Positions 42,146 through 51,647 are shown, counted from the first letter of the stretch. The stretch: DNA of 64,000 nucleotides from Elusimicrobiota bacterium (GCA_016194705.1 JACQAZ010000009.1:1-64000); one strand, 5' to 3'. Notes: generated by a model not told the origin, from the sequence alone. Numbers and translations are program-made.

Positions 42146-42528
42146 GACTCGACGGATCCCAGCTCAACTTTCAGGTCCTGCGCGCCTTCTCGCTGGTGCT
42201 GATCGCCGCGGGGCTCCTCGGCTTCCTGCTGCCCCCCTCCTTGAGCCTCATGAGCGGGGCCCCGCCCTACGACCTCTTCCACATCGTCTTCGGGCTCTTC
42301 GGATTCGCTCTCGCGATGAGCGGCCGCGAAAGCTGGATGCGCGCCTTCAACGTCGGCTTCGGCCTCTGCGACCTTTACCAGCTCGCGGCGAGCTTCGAGC
42401 ATTGGTTCCCGGAAGAATACTTCCATTGGACCCGCGCCGACGACGCGGCCCACCTCGTCCTCGGGATCGGGCTGGTCTGGGTCGGCGCGAGCGCAAGGCG
42501 CGCCGTCAATGGCCCAGGAGGATCTTGA
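42142..42528 (+). CDS. Small four-helix membrane protein
   Basis: 128 residues from GTG 42142. Four hydrophobic helices: ~8-28 (AFSLVLIAAGLLGFLL), ~40-55 (LFHIVFGLFGFALAM), ~64-82 and ~100-115 (AAHLVLGIGLVWVG). Histidines in the helices (DLFHIVFG, FEHWF, DAAHLVLG) might bind metal or heme. Family not recognised (DUF4383-like small membrane proteins are comparable). Co-directional with the homogentisate cluster; its 3' end overlaps the convergent receiver-PilB gene by 23 bases. Confidence 0.65.
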   Translation: MRLDGSQLNFQVLRAFSLVLIAAGLLGFLLPPSLSLMSGAPPYDLFHIVFGLFGFALAMSGRESWMRAFNVGFGLCDLYQLAASFEHWFPEEYFHWTRADDAAHLVLGIGLVWVGASARRAVNGPGGS

Positions 42529-44524
42529 AGGCTTCGTTGGGCGAGGTCGCGCCTGACTTGACGAGCTCCAAGGCGCCCACACGGATCGGAACCATGCCCT
42601 CCTGCTTGGCCTGCTGAAGGATCTGCTCTTCGCTGCCGTCGAGGACGGCCTTCTTGATCGCGGCGCTCTCGATGGGCATGACCTCGAAGATCGATTTGCG
42701 CCCGGCATAGCCCGTCTTGCTGCAGTTCTTGCAGCCCGACGAGACGTAGACTCGCGCGAGCTCGGCCTTCTCCTGATGGCTCAGCAAGGCGGCCTCCTCG
42801 ACCGAGAGGGCACCCTCCTCTTTGCAATCGGGACAAAGTAGGCGCACCAGCCTCTGGGCGATGATCACCCTCAAGGAAGCCACGATGAGATAAGGCTTGA
42901 TGCCCATGCTGATGAGCCGCGCGACGGTGGCGGGCGCGCTGTTGGTATGGATCGTCGAGAGCACTAGGTGGCCCGTGACCGCGGCGCGCAGGCCGATCTC
43001 GGCGGTCTCCAGATCGCGCATCTCGCCGACGAGGATGACATTGGGGTCCTGACGCAGGAAGGAGCGCAGCACCTTGTCGAAGGTCAGCCCGATCTCCGGA
43101 TAGACGGCGACCTGGGTGATCCCGGACATCTCGTATTCGACGGGGTCCTCGACGGTGACGATGTTCCGGTACGGCGTGTTCAAGGACTTGAGCATCGTGT
43201 AGAGGGTCGTGGTCTTGCCCGAGCCGGTCGGCCCCGTCACGAGGACCAGCCCCTGGGGCGTTCCGAGCACGGCGTCGATGCAGCCGCGGTCTCGCGGGCC
43301 CAGGGCCAGGCTTTCCCAGGTCAGGTCCTGTCCGCTTTGCCGGAGCAGGCGGAGCACGACCTTCTCGCCGTGGATCGAGGGCAAGGTGCTCACGCGGAAA
43401 TCCACCCTCCCGTCGGGCCCCTCGACGCTGAAGCGGCCGTCCTGCGGCACGCGGCGCTCGGAGATGTCGAGGTTGGCCAGGATCTTGAGGCGGGCCGCGA
43501 TCCTAGTGCTCAAGGATTCCGGCAGCTCGAAGACGGGCTGGATAAGTCCGTCGATCCTCATCCGGACGCAGAGGGCCGTCGGCTGAGGCTCCAGATGGAT
43601 GTCGCTGGCACCCCGGCTGATGCCCTCGGCCATGATCTCGTCGACCACCTTGATGAGCGGTGAGAACTCCTTGGCGATCGACATCAGCTGTGGCTTGTCC
43701 GCATCGGACGACCAGTCCGCGTACTGGTTGCCGAGCAGGCCCGCGACGTCTCCGGCGCGCATGATCAGCTGGCGCAGGTTGAGGTCTAGGTCGCGGCTGG
43801 CGGCCCCCGCCTCCTTCTCCGGCAGGCGCGGCGGCGCCGGCGGACGCTGGGCCTTGGGCGGCTCGGGGGGACGCTGGCCTGCCCTGGGCGGCTCGGGAGG
43901 ACGCTGGGCTGACCTGGGCGGCTCGGGAGGACGCGCGGGCGGTTTGCGCGGCTCCTGCCCCTTGCCGGTCAGCGCCTCGGCGCGGCCGGCAGGCGGAATC
44001 TTGAGGTTGCGATGGGAGATCTCATGAGCCGGACGGGCCGGCGGCTTGTGCGCAGGCTTGGGCGCAGGATCGAAGCCGCGCTCGATCTCGAGCTTGATTT
44101 CGGGGCGCTTGGCCGGCTCGACTTTGGCCGGATCGAAACCCGGTATGGCCTTTTGGACCGAGCCCAGCAATTCCTCGGTGTCGAAAGGCTTCTTAAGAAA
44201 AAAAGTGACGTCGAACTGGACGAGCTCGCGGATCTCCTTGGTCGTGGCCGTCATCATGATGACCGGGACCTTGCGAAGCTGATCGCTCTGGCGGATGCGA
44301 CGCAAAAGTTCGAAGCCGTTGACTCCCCGCATCTCGTAGTCTAGGATGAAGAGGTCGGGAACGTAGTCGAGGGGCGCGCTGCGCGGGCTCACTCCCAGGC
44401 CGAGCAGGCTCACGCAGTCGTTCCCGTTGGGACAGGTTCGAACCTGGAAACCGCTCATCTCAAGAATAGTCTTGACCAAGGAGCGGACGTTGCTGTCGTC
44501 GTCCACGATGAGGACCTGGGGCAT
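42506..44524 (-). CDS. Response-regulator receiver fused to PilB/GspE ATPase
   Basis: 672 residues. Receiver domain 1-128 (VDDDSNV, phospho-Asp62 in LFILDYEMRGVNG, MTATTK, Lys in FFLKKPFD). A flexible linker ~135-245 contains a Pro-rich repeat. The ATPase spans ~285-672: ASDIHLEPQPTA, Walker A GPTGSGKTTTLYTML at 431, DPNVILVGEMRDLETAEIG, STIHTNSAPA, and CPDCKEE with CKNCSKTGYAGR. It lacks the usual MshEN domain; the receiver takes its place. Phosphorylation could control pilus or secretion ATPase activity directly. Preceded by a clear promoter ending eight bases before ATG. Confidence 0.92.
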   Translation of the reverse strand: MPQVLIVDDDSNVRSLVKTILEMSGFQVRTCPNGNDCVSLLGLGVSPRSAPLDYVPDLFILDYEMRGVNGFELLRRIRQSDQLRKVPVIMMTATTKEIRELVQFDVTFFLKKPFDTEELLGSVQKAIPGFDPAKVEPAKRPEIKLEIERGFDPAPKPAHKPPARPAHEISHRNLKIPPAGRAEALTGKGQEPRKPPARPPEPPRSAQRPPEPPRAGQRPPEPPKAQRPPAPPRLPEKEAGAASRDLDLNLRQLIMRAGDVAGLLGNQYADWSSDADKPQLMSIAKEFSPLIKVVDEIMAEGISRGASDIHLEPQPTALCVRMRIDGLIQPVFELPESLSTRIAARLKILANLDISERRVPQDGRFSVEGPDGRVDFRVSTLPSIHGEKVVLRLLRQSGQDLTWESLALGPRDRGCIDAVLGTPQGLVLVTGPTGSGKTTTLYTMLKSLNTPYRNIVTVEDPVEYEMSGITQVAVYPEIGLTFDKVLRSFLRQDPNVILVGEMRDLETAEIGLRAAVTGHLVLSTIHTNSAPATVARLISMGIKPYLIVASLRVIIAQRLVRLLCPDCKEEGALSVEEAALLSHQEKAELARVYVSSGCKNCSKTGYAGRKSIFEVMPIESAAIKKAVLDGSEEQILQQAKQEGMVPIRVGALELVKSGATSPNEAFKILLGH
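43820..43951 (-). repeat. Imperfect tandem repeat encoding a Pro-rich linker
   Basis: About three to four ~30-base units encode RPPEPPxxxQ blocks (residues ~192-235 of the receiver-PilB protein). Likely a flexible spacer prone to length variation. Confidence 0.8.
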
Positions 44525-44532
44525 TGCCCCAT

Positions 44533-44561
44533 AGTATAGGGGCTCTCCCGCGGGAAATCAA
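44533..44561 (-). promoter_or_regulatory. Promoter of the receiver-PilB gene
   Basis: Minus strand TTGATT, 17-base spacer, TATACT, eight bases before ATG 44524; no Shine-Dalgarno, so leaderless. Confidence 0.6.
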
Positions 44562-44581
44562 GGGAGCCCCGGCGGAGGGAT

Positions 44582-45301
44582 TTAGCGCCGCTTGTCCGAG
44601 GCGACGCCCGCCGTGCCGTAGGAGAAATCGACCACGCCGAGCTCGTCCCCGCCGAAGTCGGCGCCCTTGACCCTGCCGCCGTTGCGCGAGCCGCTTCCGG
44701 GCCGGGGGTTCAGGGCCGAGACCTTGACCTCGGCCTCGGCGGGGAAATCCTCGCGGAAGGAGAGCCCCTTGCGCGCCAGGCTGAAGGAGTCTTCCGCGCC
44801 GTACTCGAAGGACTGCCCCGCCCGCAGGGTCACGGCCGCGATCTTGACCTCTTCGAGCCAGCCCTCCACGAGCAGGTAGCGCACCTCGATGTGCATGCCG
44901 AGCTTCTTGAGCGAGTCGGGGTAGAGCGAGATCACGAGCATCGTGTCGCCTCTGAAGGCGTGGACTCGCGCCGAGGCCTTGGCCTTGGACGGCTTTCGCT
45001 TCTGGCGCAGGAGGCGGGTAAAGGAGTTCGCGGCCTGGGCCGGGTCTCCCCCCACGCGCAGCGACACGGGCTCCCAGTCGGCGGACTCCTTGTGGAGGCG
45101 CACGGCGATGGGATTCTTGAAGATGGCCTTGGGCTGCTCGCCCGCGACCGAGACTCCGTGACCCTCGGCCTCGGCCGCGCCCGTCGAGAGCGCCACGGCG
45201 GGCCCGCTCGAGACCCCCACGGCCGCGTCGGTCGAAGCGGCGGGGGCCGGCTGCTGGGACAGGGCGGGCAAGGCGAGCAAAAGGACAGCGGCGGCCTGCA
45301 T
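44582..45301 (-). CDS. Secreted protein of unknown function downstream of valS
   Basis: 239 residues. Signal peptide MQAAAVLLLALPALS, a Ser/Ala/Gly-rich linker to ~55, and a mixed beta domain (~60-200: PIAVRLHKESADWEPVSLRVG, DTMLVISLYPDSLKKLGMHIEVRYLLVEGWLEEVKIAAVTL). C-terminus is Gly/Arg-rich. One base separates its start from the valS stop region, so it is the last gene of the slipin-hemW-phoH-RR-valS run. Family not recognised; periplasmic location expected. Confidence 0.65.
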   Translation of the reverse strand: MQAAAVLLLALPALSQQPAPAASTDAAVGVSSGPAVALSTGAAEAEGHGVSVAGEQPKAIFKNPIAVRLHKESADWEPVSLRVGGDPAQAANSFTRLLRQKRKPSKAKASARVHAFRGDTMLVISLYPDSLKKLGMHIEVRYLLVEGWLEEVKIAAVTLRAGQSFEYGAEDSFSLARKGLSFREDFPAEAEVKVSALNPRPGSGSRNGGRVKGADFGGDELGVVDFSYGTAGVASDKRR

Positions 45302-45302
45302 G

Positions 45303-48017
45303 TCAGCTCAGGATCGCGAGCGTCTCTTTGAGGCGGCTCTGGCGCTCGAGCGCGGCCTTGTGCTGGGACCGGGCGAGCGCGACCTCAGACTCGGGAGCAC
45401 GGGCGATGAAGTCCTTGTTCTCGACCTTGGAGGCGATCTTCTTGACGTCGTCCTCCGCCTTGACCAGCTCCTTCTGGAGGCGCTCGCGCTCCTTGGCGAA
45501 ATCGATGACTCCCTCGAGCGGGACGAAGAAGCTCATCCCGGCGGCCACCGCCGTCGCGCTGTGCGGCGGACGCGACGCCTTCGCGTCGATCGTGATCCTC
45601 TCGATGCGGGCCAGAGGCTTGATGTAGTCCTGATGCTCCTTGAGCAGGCCGACCTCGCGGTCCTGGCCGCCGGAGGCGATCACGCTGATCTTCAGATCCG
45701 GAGGCACGTTGAGCTGGGAGCGCAGGGTCCGGATCGCGATCGTGACCTCGGAGAGGGTGCGCATCTTCTGGCGCGGAGAATCCATGTCGTTGACGATGAC
45801 GTCGTCGAGAGTCGGGACCGAGGCGTCGAGCAGGAAGCGCGCGGACTCGCCGGCGTAGGGCTTGAGCGCGGCGTAAAGCTCCTCGGTGATGAACGGCATG
45901 AAGGGATGCAGGAGCTTAAGGGTCCCGTTGAGGACATGGACCAGGATGGCCCGCGCGGCCTCCTTCGATTCTCCTTCGGGCCCCTGAAGGCGGTTCTTGG
46001 CAAGCTCGACGTACCAAGCGCAGAAGGTATCCCAGAGGAACTCATAGAGGACGGCGAGCGCGCCGGCCGGGTCGTGGGCCGACATCGCGGCTTCCGCGTG
46101 GCGTATCGCGACCTTGTATTCGGCCAGGATCCAATCGTCGACAAGCTCTCGGCAGCAATGCCCGTCGTTGGGCGCCTCGTAGGGCTTGGACGGGCTCTCG
46201 GGCAGGTTCATCAGCACGAACCTCGTCGAGTTCCAGAGCTTGTTGGCGAAATTGCGCGCGCCGGTCAGACTTTCCTCCGAGAACGGGATGTCCTTCCCGG
46301 GCCGGGCCTGGATCAAGAGAGCGAAGCGCAGCGCGTCGGTCCCATACTTGTCCATCATCTCCAACGGGTCGATCACGTTGCCCAGCGACTTCGACATCTT
46401 CTTGCCCGACTTGTCGCGCACGATCCCGTGGATGAGAGCGTCGGTGAACGGGACTTTGCCCATGAACTCGAGGCCCATCATCTGCATGCGCGCGACCCAG
46501 AGGTACAGGATCTCGTAGCCGGTCACCAGGATGCTGGTCGGATAGTAATAATCGAGATCCCCGGTCTTGTCCGGCCAGCCGAACACCGACATCGGCCACA
46601 GCGCGGAGGAGAACCAGGTGTCGAGGACGTCGGGATCCTGGGAGAAATTTCCTTTCTTGCCCCCGCATTTCGGACAGGCCTCGGGCTTGCTCAGCGAGAC
46701 GACGCAAACCAGGTCCGGCAGCTGGTGGATCTCCTTGTTCGAGATGTCGTTGCAGTCGAGGCAGTACCACACCGGGATGCGGTGGCCCCACCAGATTTGG
46801 CGCGAGATGCACCAGTCCTTGATGTTGACGAGCCAATCGCGGTACGGCTTGGCCCAGCTTTCCGGGTGGATGACGAATTTCTTCGCCTCCAACGCGGCGA
46901 GCGGCGCCTTGGCCAGCTCGATCTGCTTGACGAACCACTGCCAGGACAGCAGCGGCTCGATGACCGAGCCGCAGCGGTAGCAGACCCCGACCGCGTGGCG
47001 GTGGTCGTCGACCTTCTCGAGGAGCCCCGAGGCTTTGAGGTCGGCGACCACCTTCTCTCGGGCCTTTTCGCGCGAAAGCCCCGCGTAGTTCTTGCCCGCC
47101 TCCGGCAGCAGCTCGCCGTGGAAGCCGATGACCTTGCGGGAGCCGATGGTCGGATGGCGCAGCATGATCTCGTAGTCGTTGGGGTCGTGGGCGGGAGTCA
47201 CCTTGACGGCCCCGGTGCCGAAGTCCTTGTCGACCTGGTCATCGGCGATGACCGGGATCTCGTAATCGGTCAGCGGGAGCTTGAGCATCGCACCGATGAG
47301 ACCCTTGTAGCGCTCGTCGTCGGGATGCACGGCGACGGCCGTGTCTCCGAGCATCGTCTCCGGGCGCGTGGTGGCGACCACGATGTCGCGATGGGCGTCG
47401 GTGGCGGGATAATGGATGTGCCAAAGGTGGCCCTTGCGCTCCTCGTGCTCGACCTCGATGTCGGAAAGCGCCGTGCCGCAGCGCACGCACCAATTGACCA
47501 TCCGCTCCCCGCGGTAGATGAGGCCCTTCGCCCAAAGGCGCTTGAACGACTCGAAGACCGACTTGGCCCGGACCTCGTCCATCGTGAAGGCCTCGCGGTC
47601 CCAGTCGAGCGCGCAGCCCAGGCGCCGGAGCTGGCCGAGGATCGTGTTCTTGCAGTCCTTGGTCCACTCCTGCATCTTCTCGAGGAAGCGCTCGCGCCCG
47701 AGGTCGTGGCGGGTTTTGCCGTCTTTTTTAAGCTGCTTCTCCATCACGTTTTGGGTCGCGATGCCGCCGTGGTCGGTGCCGGGCACCCAGCAGGTCTCGT
47801 CGCCGTGCAGCCGCCGCCAGCGGATCAGGACGTCCTGGAGCGCGTTGTTGAGCGCGTGGCCCAGGTGCAGGGCCCCCGTCACGTTCGGCGGAGGGATCAC
47901 GATCGTATAGGACTTTCTTTTCGCGGCGGGAGCTGACTTGAAGAGCTTGGCCGCGTCCCACGCCTTGACCCATTTCGCCTCTACGGGCGAAGGGTCATAC
48001 GCTTTCTCAAGCATCAC
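45303..48017 (-). CDS. valS: Valyl-tRNA synthetase
   Basis: 904 residues, class I aminoacyl-tRNA synthetase with full length. HIGH motif appears as PPPNVTGALHLGHALN, the editing domain includes TTRPETMLGDTAV and DYEIPVIADD, and the KMSKS motif is GKKMSKSLGNVIDP. C-terminal anticodon-binding helix bundle and a coiled-coil arm (KERERLQKELVKAEDDVKKI) typical of bacterial ValRS are present. ATG ATG at the start gives 48017 or 48014. Overlaps the response-regulator gene by 11 bases. Confidence 0.97.
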   Translation of the reverse strand: MMLEKAYDPSPVEAKWVKAWDAAKLFKSAPAAKRKSYTIVIPPPNVTGALHLGHALNNALQDVLIRWRRLHGDETCWVPGTDHGGIATQNVMEKQLKKDGKTRHDLGRERFLEKMQEWTKDCKNTILGQLRRLGCALDWDREAFTMDEVRAKSVFESFKRLWAKGLIYRGERMVNWCVRCGTALSDIEVEHEERKGHLWHIHYPATDAHRDIVVATTRPETMLGDTAVAVHPDDERYKGLIGAMLKLPLTDYEIPVIADDQVDKDFGTGAVKVTPAHDPNDYEIMLRHPTIGSRKVIGFHGELLPEAGKNYAGLSREKAREKVVADLKASGLLEKVDDHRHAVGVCYRCGSVIEPLLSWQWFVKQIELAKAPLAALEAKKFVIHPESWAKPYRDWLVNIKDWCISRQIWWGHRIPVWYCLDCNDISNKEIHQLPDLVCVVSLSKPEACPKCGGKKGNFSQDPDVLDTWFSSALWPMSVFGWPDKTGDLDYYYPTSILVTGYEILYLWVARMQMMGLEFMGKVPFTDALIHGIVRDKSGKKMSKSLGNVIDPLEMMDKYGTDALRFALLIQARPGKDIPFSEESLTGARNFANKLWNSTRFVLMNLPESPSKPYEAPNDGHCCRELVDDWILAEYKVAIRHAEAAMSAHDPAGALAVLYEFLWDTFCAWYVELAKNRLQGPEGESKEAARAILVHVLNGTLKLLHPFMPFITEELYAALKPYAGESARFLLDASVPTLDDVIVNDMDSPRQKMRTLSEVTIAIRTLRSQLNVPPDLKISVIASGGQDREVGLLKEHQDYIKPLARIERITIDAKASRPPHSATAVAAGMSFFVPLEGVIDFAKERERLQKELVKAEDDVKKIASKVENKDFIARAPESEVALARSQHKAALERQSRLKETLAILS

Positions 48018-48408
48018 CCTGCCGTTCCTTGAGGCGCAGCAGCTTGCGAATCCTCGCGATCAGGACGTTGTGATCGACGGGCTTGGTGATGTACTCATAG
48101 ACCCCCGCCTGCTGCCCGCTGAGCACGTCGACTCTCTCACCGGAGCCGGTGAAGATGATAACGGGAATCTTCTCCAACTCGGGGTCGGCCTTCAGCTTGC
48201 GCAGGAGCTGGAGGCCGTTGAGCTCGGGCATGTAGAGGTCCATCACGATGAGATCGGGCTTGGTCTTACGGATGACGGTATCGGCGAGCGAAGGCGATTC
48301 CAATGTCACCGCCTCGAAATCGAAGTGCTGCAGCGCCGCCTTGACGACCTCGCGGATCAAGATCTCGTCGTCGATGACGAGAACCTTGTACTTCTTGAGA
48401 TCCGTCAC
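48007..48408 (-). CDS. Single-domain response regulator (CheY-like)
   Basis: 133 residues consisting only of a receiver domain: VIDDEILI acidic pair, phospho-Asp in LIVMDLYMPELNG, Thr in IIFTGSG, Lys in YITKPVDH. No output domain, so it acts by protein contact. Located between the phoH-like gene (four-base overlap) and valS. The cognate kinase is unknown; the soluble hybrid kinase at 19589 is one candidate within the window. Confidence 0.93.
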   Translation of the reverse strand: MTDLKKYKVLVIDDEILIREVVKAALQHFDFEAVTLESPSLADTVIRKTKPDLIVMDLYMPELNGLQLLRKLKADPELEKIPVIIFTGSGERVDVLSGQQAGVYEYITKPVDHNVLIARIRKLLRLKERQGDA

Positions 48409-49709
48409 AGGAGGTCCGAGGCCAGCGCGGCCAGCGGACTCCTTTCGCTCTTGGTGAAGGTCACGTGGCCGAAGCAGGCCTGGCCCTTGAAGCGCTCGAC
48501 GAGGTTGGTCAAGCCGTTGGAGGCCGCGTCGAGGTAGTAATTGTCGATCTGATAAGGGTCGCCCGTCAGGATGATCTTGGCGCCCATGCCCGCGCGCGAG
48601 ATGATGGTCTTGATCTCGTGCGGGGTCAGGTTCTGAGCATCGTCGATGATGATCAGGAGGTTCGGCAGGCTGCGGCCGCGCAGGTAGGTCACGGCCTCGA
48701 TCTCGATGGTGCCTTCCTCGATGAGCATCTGGATGTCCATGTCGGTGGTCTCGAGCGAGCCCTTCGGCCGCTCGAGAAGATACGAGAGGTTGTCGTAGAT
48801 CGCGCCCATCCAGTTGGTCAGCTTCTCTTCCTTGGTACCGGGCAGGAAGCCGATGTCGTGTCCCACCGCCACCACGGGCCTTCCGATGAGGATGCGCCGG
48901 TAGTGCTTTTCCTCAAGGGTCTGGTGCATGGCCGCGGCCAGGGCCATCATGGTCTTGCCCGAGCCCGCGACGCCGACCAAGGAGACCAGCTGGATGTCCT
49001 TGTTGAGGAGCAGCTCAATGGCGAAGCGCTGCTCGGTGTTGAGCGGCTTGACGCCCCAAGGGGCCGAGTCTCCCTTCAGAAGAGGCACGAGGCAGGTCTG
49101 CTTGACGTCGTAGCGCGACAGACCGCTCTGGGAGCCGCCCGTCGAGCTCTTGAGAATCACGAACTCGTTGGGGATGAACTCGTAGCCCGACAGCGCGATC
49201 TTCTTCTCGCGGTAGAACTTGTCGATCGAATCGGAAGGCACCGAGATCTCGCGCCAGCCGCGGTAGAGCTCGGCGATGTCGATCTTCTCCTTCTCGTAGT
49301 CCTGGGTCTCGAGGCTCAGCGCCTCGGCCTTGATGCGCAGGTTGATGTCCTTGGAGATGAAGACGACCTGCTCGCCTTCCTTGCGCAAAAAAAGCGCGCA
49401 GGAGAGGATCTCATTGTCCTTGGTGTGCGCCGAGAAGGCCTTGGGCAGACCCTCGGAGACGTTGATCTCGACGCGCAGCTTGCCGCCGTGGTCGAGCTCG
49501 ACCCAGCTCGAGAGCTTGCCCTTCTTGCGCAGCTCGTCGAGCTTGCGGGCCACGAGCCGCGCGGAACGCCCTCGTTCGTCGTTGTTGCGCTTGAAGGTGT
49601 CGAGTTCCTCGATGACGGTCAAGGGGATCACCACCCGCGAGCCCGCGAAGGCGAACATGGAATACGGGTCGTGCAGGATGACGTTGGTGTCCAGGACGAA
49701 GGTCTTCAA
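48405..49709 (-). CDS. PhoH-like protein with N-terminal PIN domain (YlaK type)
   Basis: 434 residues. PIN nuclease domain ~1-135 (FVLDTNVILHDP, VIEELDTFKRN, FISKDINLRIKAE) with conserved acidic residues, fused to a PhoH ATPase/helicase domain ~215-434 (Walker A VGVAGSGKTMMALAAA, LLIIDDAQNLTPHEIKTII, LTGDPYQID). Such PIN-PhoH proteins are linked to RNA unwinding and cleavage. GTG/ATG overlaps couple it to hemW upstream and the response regulator downstream (four bases each). Confidence 0.93.
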   Translation of the reverse strand: MKTFVLDTNVILHDPYSMFAFAGSRVVIPLTVIEELDTFKRNNDERGRSARLVARKLDELRKKGKLSSWVELDHGGKLRVEINVSEGLPKAFSAHTKDNEILSCALFLRKEGEQVVFISKDINLRIKAEALSLETQDYEKEKIDIAELYRGWREISVPSDSIDKFYREKKIALSGYEFIPNEFVILKSSTGGSQSGLSRYDVKQTCLVPLLKGDSAPWGVKPLNTEQRFAIELLLNKDIQLVSLVGVAGSGKTMMALAAAMHQTLEEKHYRRILIGRPVVAVGHDIGFLPGTKEEKLTNWMGAIYDNLSYLLERPKGSLETTDMDIQMLIEEGTIEIEAVTYLRGRSLPNLLIIIDDAQNLTPHEIKTIISRAGMGAKIILTGDPYQIDNYYLDAASNGLTNLVERFKGQACFGHVTFTKSERSPLAALASDLL

Positions 49710-50836
49710 GCGGGGACTCCCTTCAGAGAGTCTTCGAACGGCGGGACGAACTCCATGAAGGCCTGGTTGGCTAGGAACACGCCTTCGCGCGTGAGCTTCA
49801 GGCGCCGGCCCTCGCGGCGGATGAGCTTGCGCTCGACCAGCCGGCCTATTTCAACGAAGAATTCCCTTTCTATATCCGCCCCCGGCTCGAAGCCGTCGAC
49901 GAGGCGCAATCCAAGCATCGCCGTTTCCCCCAGCTTGTCGCGCCCCGAGAGCCATTCCTCCTGCGCGGTGGGCAGGCGGCCCGCCTCCACGGCCTCGCAA
50001 TACGGGATCAGGCGGTCGATCGAGGTCGATCGCACGCCGTCCAGGAAAGAGGCGGCGCCGCAGCCCAAGCCCACGTACTCTCCGTCGTGCCAGTAGATGC
50101 GGTTGTGCTTCGACTCGAAGCCCGGCTTGGCGAAATTCGAGATCTCGTAGTGCCGGTAACCGGCCGCGTTCAAGCGGTCGATGGCGTCCTCGTACATCGC
50201 CCGGCAGGCGTCGTCCTCGGGTTCCACGCCGCGTTTGGAAAACAGCGTCCGGTCCTCGACCTGGAGGCCGTAAAGCGAGAGGTGCTCGGGCTCAAGGGCC
50301 AGGACATCGTCGAGGCTTTTTAGGAACGAGAGCACGGTCTGTCCCGGCAGCCCGTACATGAGGTCGATGGAGATCGACCAGCCCTCGAAGGTCCGCGCCT
50401 GGCGGTAGACGTCGACGAGATCGGCGGCGGTGTGGCGGCGGCCGATGCCCTTGAGGAGCGCGTCGTCGAGGGTCTGCGCGCCGAGGCTCAGACGCGTGAC
50501 GCCGCACGAACGAAGGACCGAGAGTTTCTCGGCCGTCGTCGATTCCGGATTGGCCTCGAAGGTGCTCTCTTGGAAGCGGCTCTGGGGGTAGGCGCGCGCG
50601 ATGAGGTCGAATAGCTCGCCGATCTGCGGGGCCGAGAGCTCGGAGGGCGTACCACCGCCCACATACAACGTATCAGGTACGCGCCCCGACTTCAAGCGGG
50701 CCTCGGCCGCGAGCGCCCCGAGGTAGCGCGCCACGCTGCGGCCCTGCCCGGCGAACGCGGTGAAGTCGCAGTAGAAGCACTTCACCGAGCAGAAGGGGAT
50801 GTGGACGTATAATCCGACGAGTCGACGCAGGTCCAC
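49706..50836 (-). CDS. hemW: HemW-like radical SAM protein
   Basis: 376 residues. The radical SAM CxxxCxxC motif is HIPFCSVKCFYCDF, followed by LYVGGGTPSEL and EANPES, the HemW/HemN family signature, and SIDLMYGLPGQT. HemW is a heme chaperone rather than the coproporphyrinogen dehydrogenase HemN in tested bacteria; whether this protein has the HemN-specific N-terminal extra Cys is decided against by CSVKCFYCD followed by Phe, not Cys. Lies three bases after slipin and overlaps phoH-like. Confidence 0.92.
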   Translation of the reverse strand: MDLRRLVGLYVHIPFCSVKCFYCDFTAFAGQGRSVARYLGALAAEARLKSGRVPDTLYVGGGTPSELSAPQIGELFDLIARAYPQSRFQESTFEANPESTTAEKLSVLRSCGVTRLSLGAQTLDDALLKGIGRRHTAADLVDVYRQARTFEGWSISIDLMYGLPGQTVLSFLKSLDDVLALEPEHLSLYGLQVEDRTLFSKRGVEPEDDACRAMYEDAIDRLNAAGYRHYEISNFAKPGFESKHNRIYWHDGEYVGLGCGAASFLDGVRSTSIDRLIPYCEAVEAGRLPTAQEEWLSGRDKLGETAMLGLRLVDGFEPGADIEREFFVEIGRLVERKLIRREGRRLKLTREGVFLANQAFMEFVPPFEDSLKGVPA

Positions 50837-50839
50837 GAG

Positions 50840-51586
50840 CTAGTTGTTCTTCTTCCGATCGAGGAACATCGAGATCAAGTCGATCGGGATCGGGAAGACG
50901 GTCGTCGAGTTCTTTTCGGTGGCGATCTCCGAGAGGGTCTGCAGGTAGCGCAGCTGGATGCTGACCGGGTTGGCCGCTAGTATTGCGGCGGCCTGACCCA
51001 GCTTTTCCGAAGCCTGCAGTTCCCCTTCGGCGTGTATGATCTTGGCTCGGCGCTCGCGCTCGGCCTCGGCCTGCATCGCGATCGCGCGCACCATGTCCTG
51101 CGGCAGGTCGACGTTCTTGACCTCGACGTTCGAGACCTTGACGCCCCAGGGCTCGGTGTGCAGATCGAGAATCTGCGCGAGCTCGGAGTTGATCTTGTCG
51201 CGGTTGGCCAGCAGCTCGTCCATCTCGCTTTTTCCCAGAACGGAGCGCAAAGTCGTCTGCGCCAGCTGGGTCGTGGCGTAGATGTAGTGCTCGACCGATA
51301 TGATCGCCTTCTCCGGGTCGATGACCCGGAAATAGACCACGGCGTTGACCTTCATCGAGATGTTGTCCTTGGTGATGACGTCCTGGGGCGGGACGTCGAG
51401 CACCTGGGTGCGCAAAGTCACGCGCTGGGCGCTCATGATCAGCGGCAGGACGATCACGGGCCCGGGACCGCCGACCTTCCAGAGTCTGCCCACGACGAAG
51501 ATCACGAGGCGGTCGTACTCGTTGACGATCTTGATCGAGAACAGGGCCAGTATAAGGAAGAAGATCAGCGCGGGCATGAAATTCAT
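50840..51586 (-). CDS. Slipin (stomatin/prohibitin/SPFH family)
   Basis: 248 residues from ATG 51586, which has AGGGGG upstream; a longer frame exists but lacks a site. N-terminal membrane helix (~2-22: [15 protein letters not shown]) is followed by an SPFH domain ([54 protein letters not shown]) and a coiled-coil region ([26 protein letters not shown]). Members form membrane microdomain oligomers. No NfeD partner gene is adjacent. First gene of the run toward valS. Confidence 0.93.
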   Translation of the reverse strand: MNFMPALIFFLILALFSIKIVNEYDRLVIFVVGRLWKVGGPGPVIVLPLIMSAQRVTLRTQVLDVPPQDVITKDNISMKVNAVVYFRVIDPEKAIISVEHYIYATTQLAQTTLRSVLGKSEMDELLANRDKINSELAQILDLHTEPWGVKVSNVEVKNVDLPQDMVRAIAMQAEAERERRAKIIHAEGELQASEKLGQAAAILAANPVSIQLRYLQTLSEIATEKNSTTVFPIPIDLISMFLDRKKNN

Positions 51587-51647
51587 GGGACCCCCTGAAA
51601 AGGAACGCCCTATTCTGTCAAAAATGGGGCCCAGGCGCAAGGCGGGA

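Noticed and set aside
43820-43951. Tandem repeats as a CRISPR-like or mobile element
   Set aside because: The units are in frame inside a coding linker and contiguous without spacers.
45300-47936. 878-codon plus-strand open frame opposite valS
   Set aside because: Antisense to a full-length ValS; composition is typical of a shadow frame.
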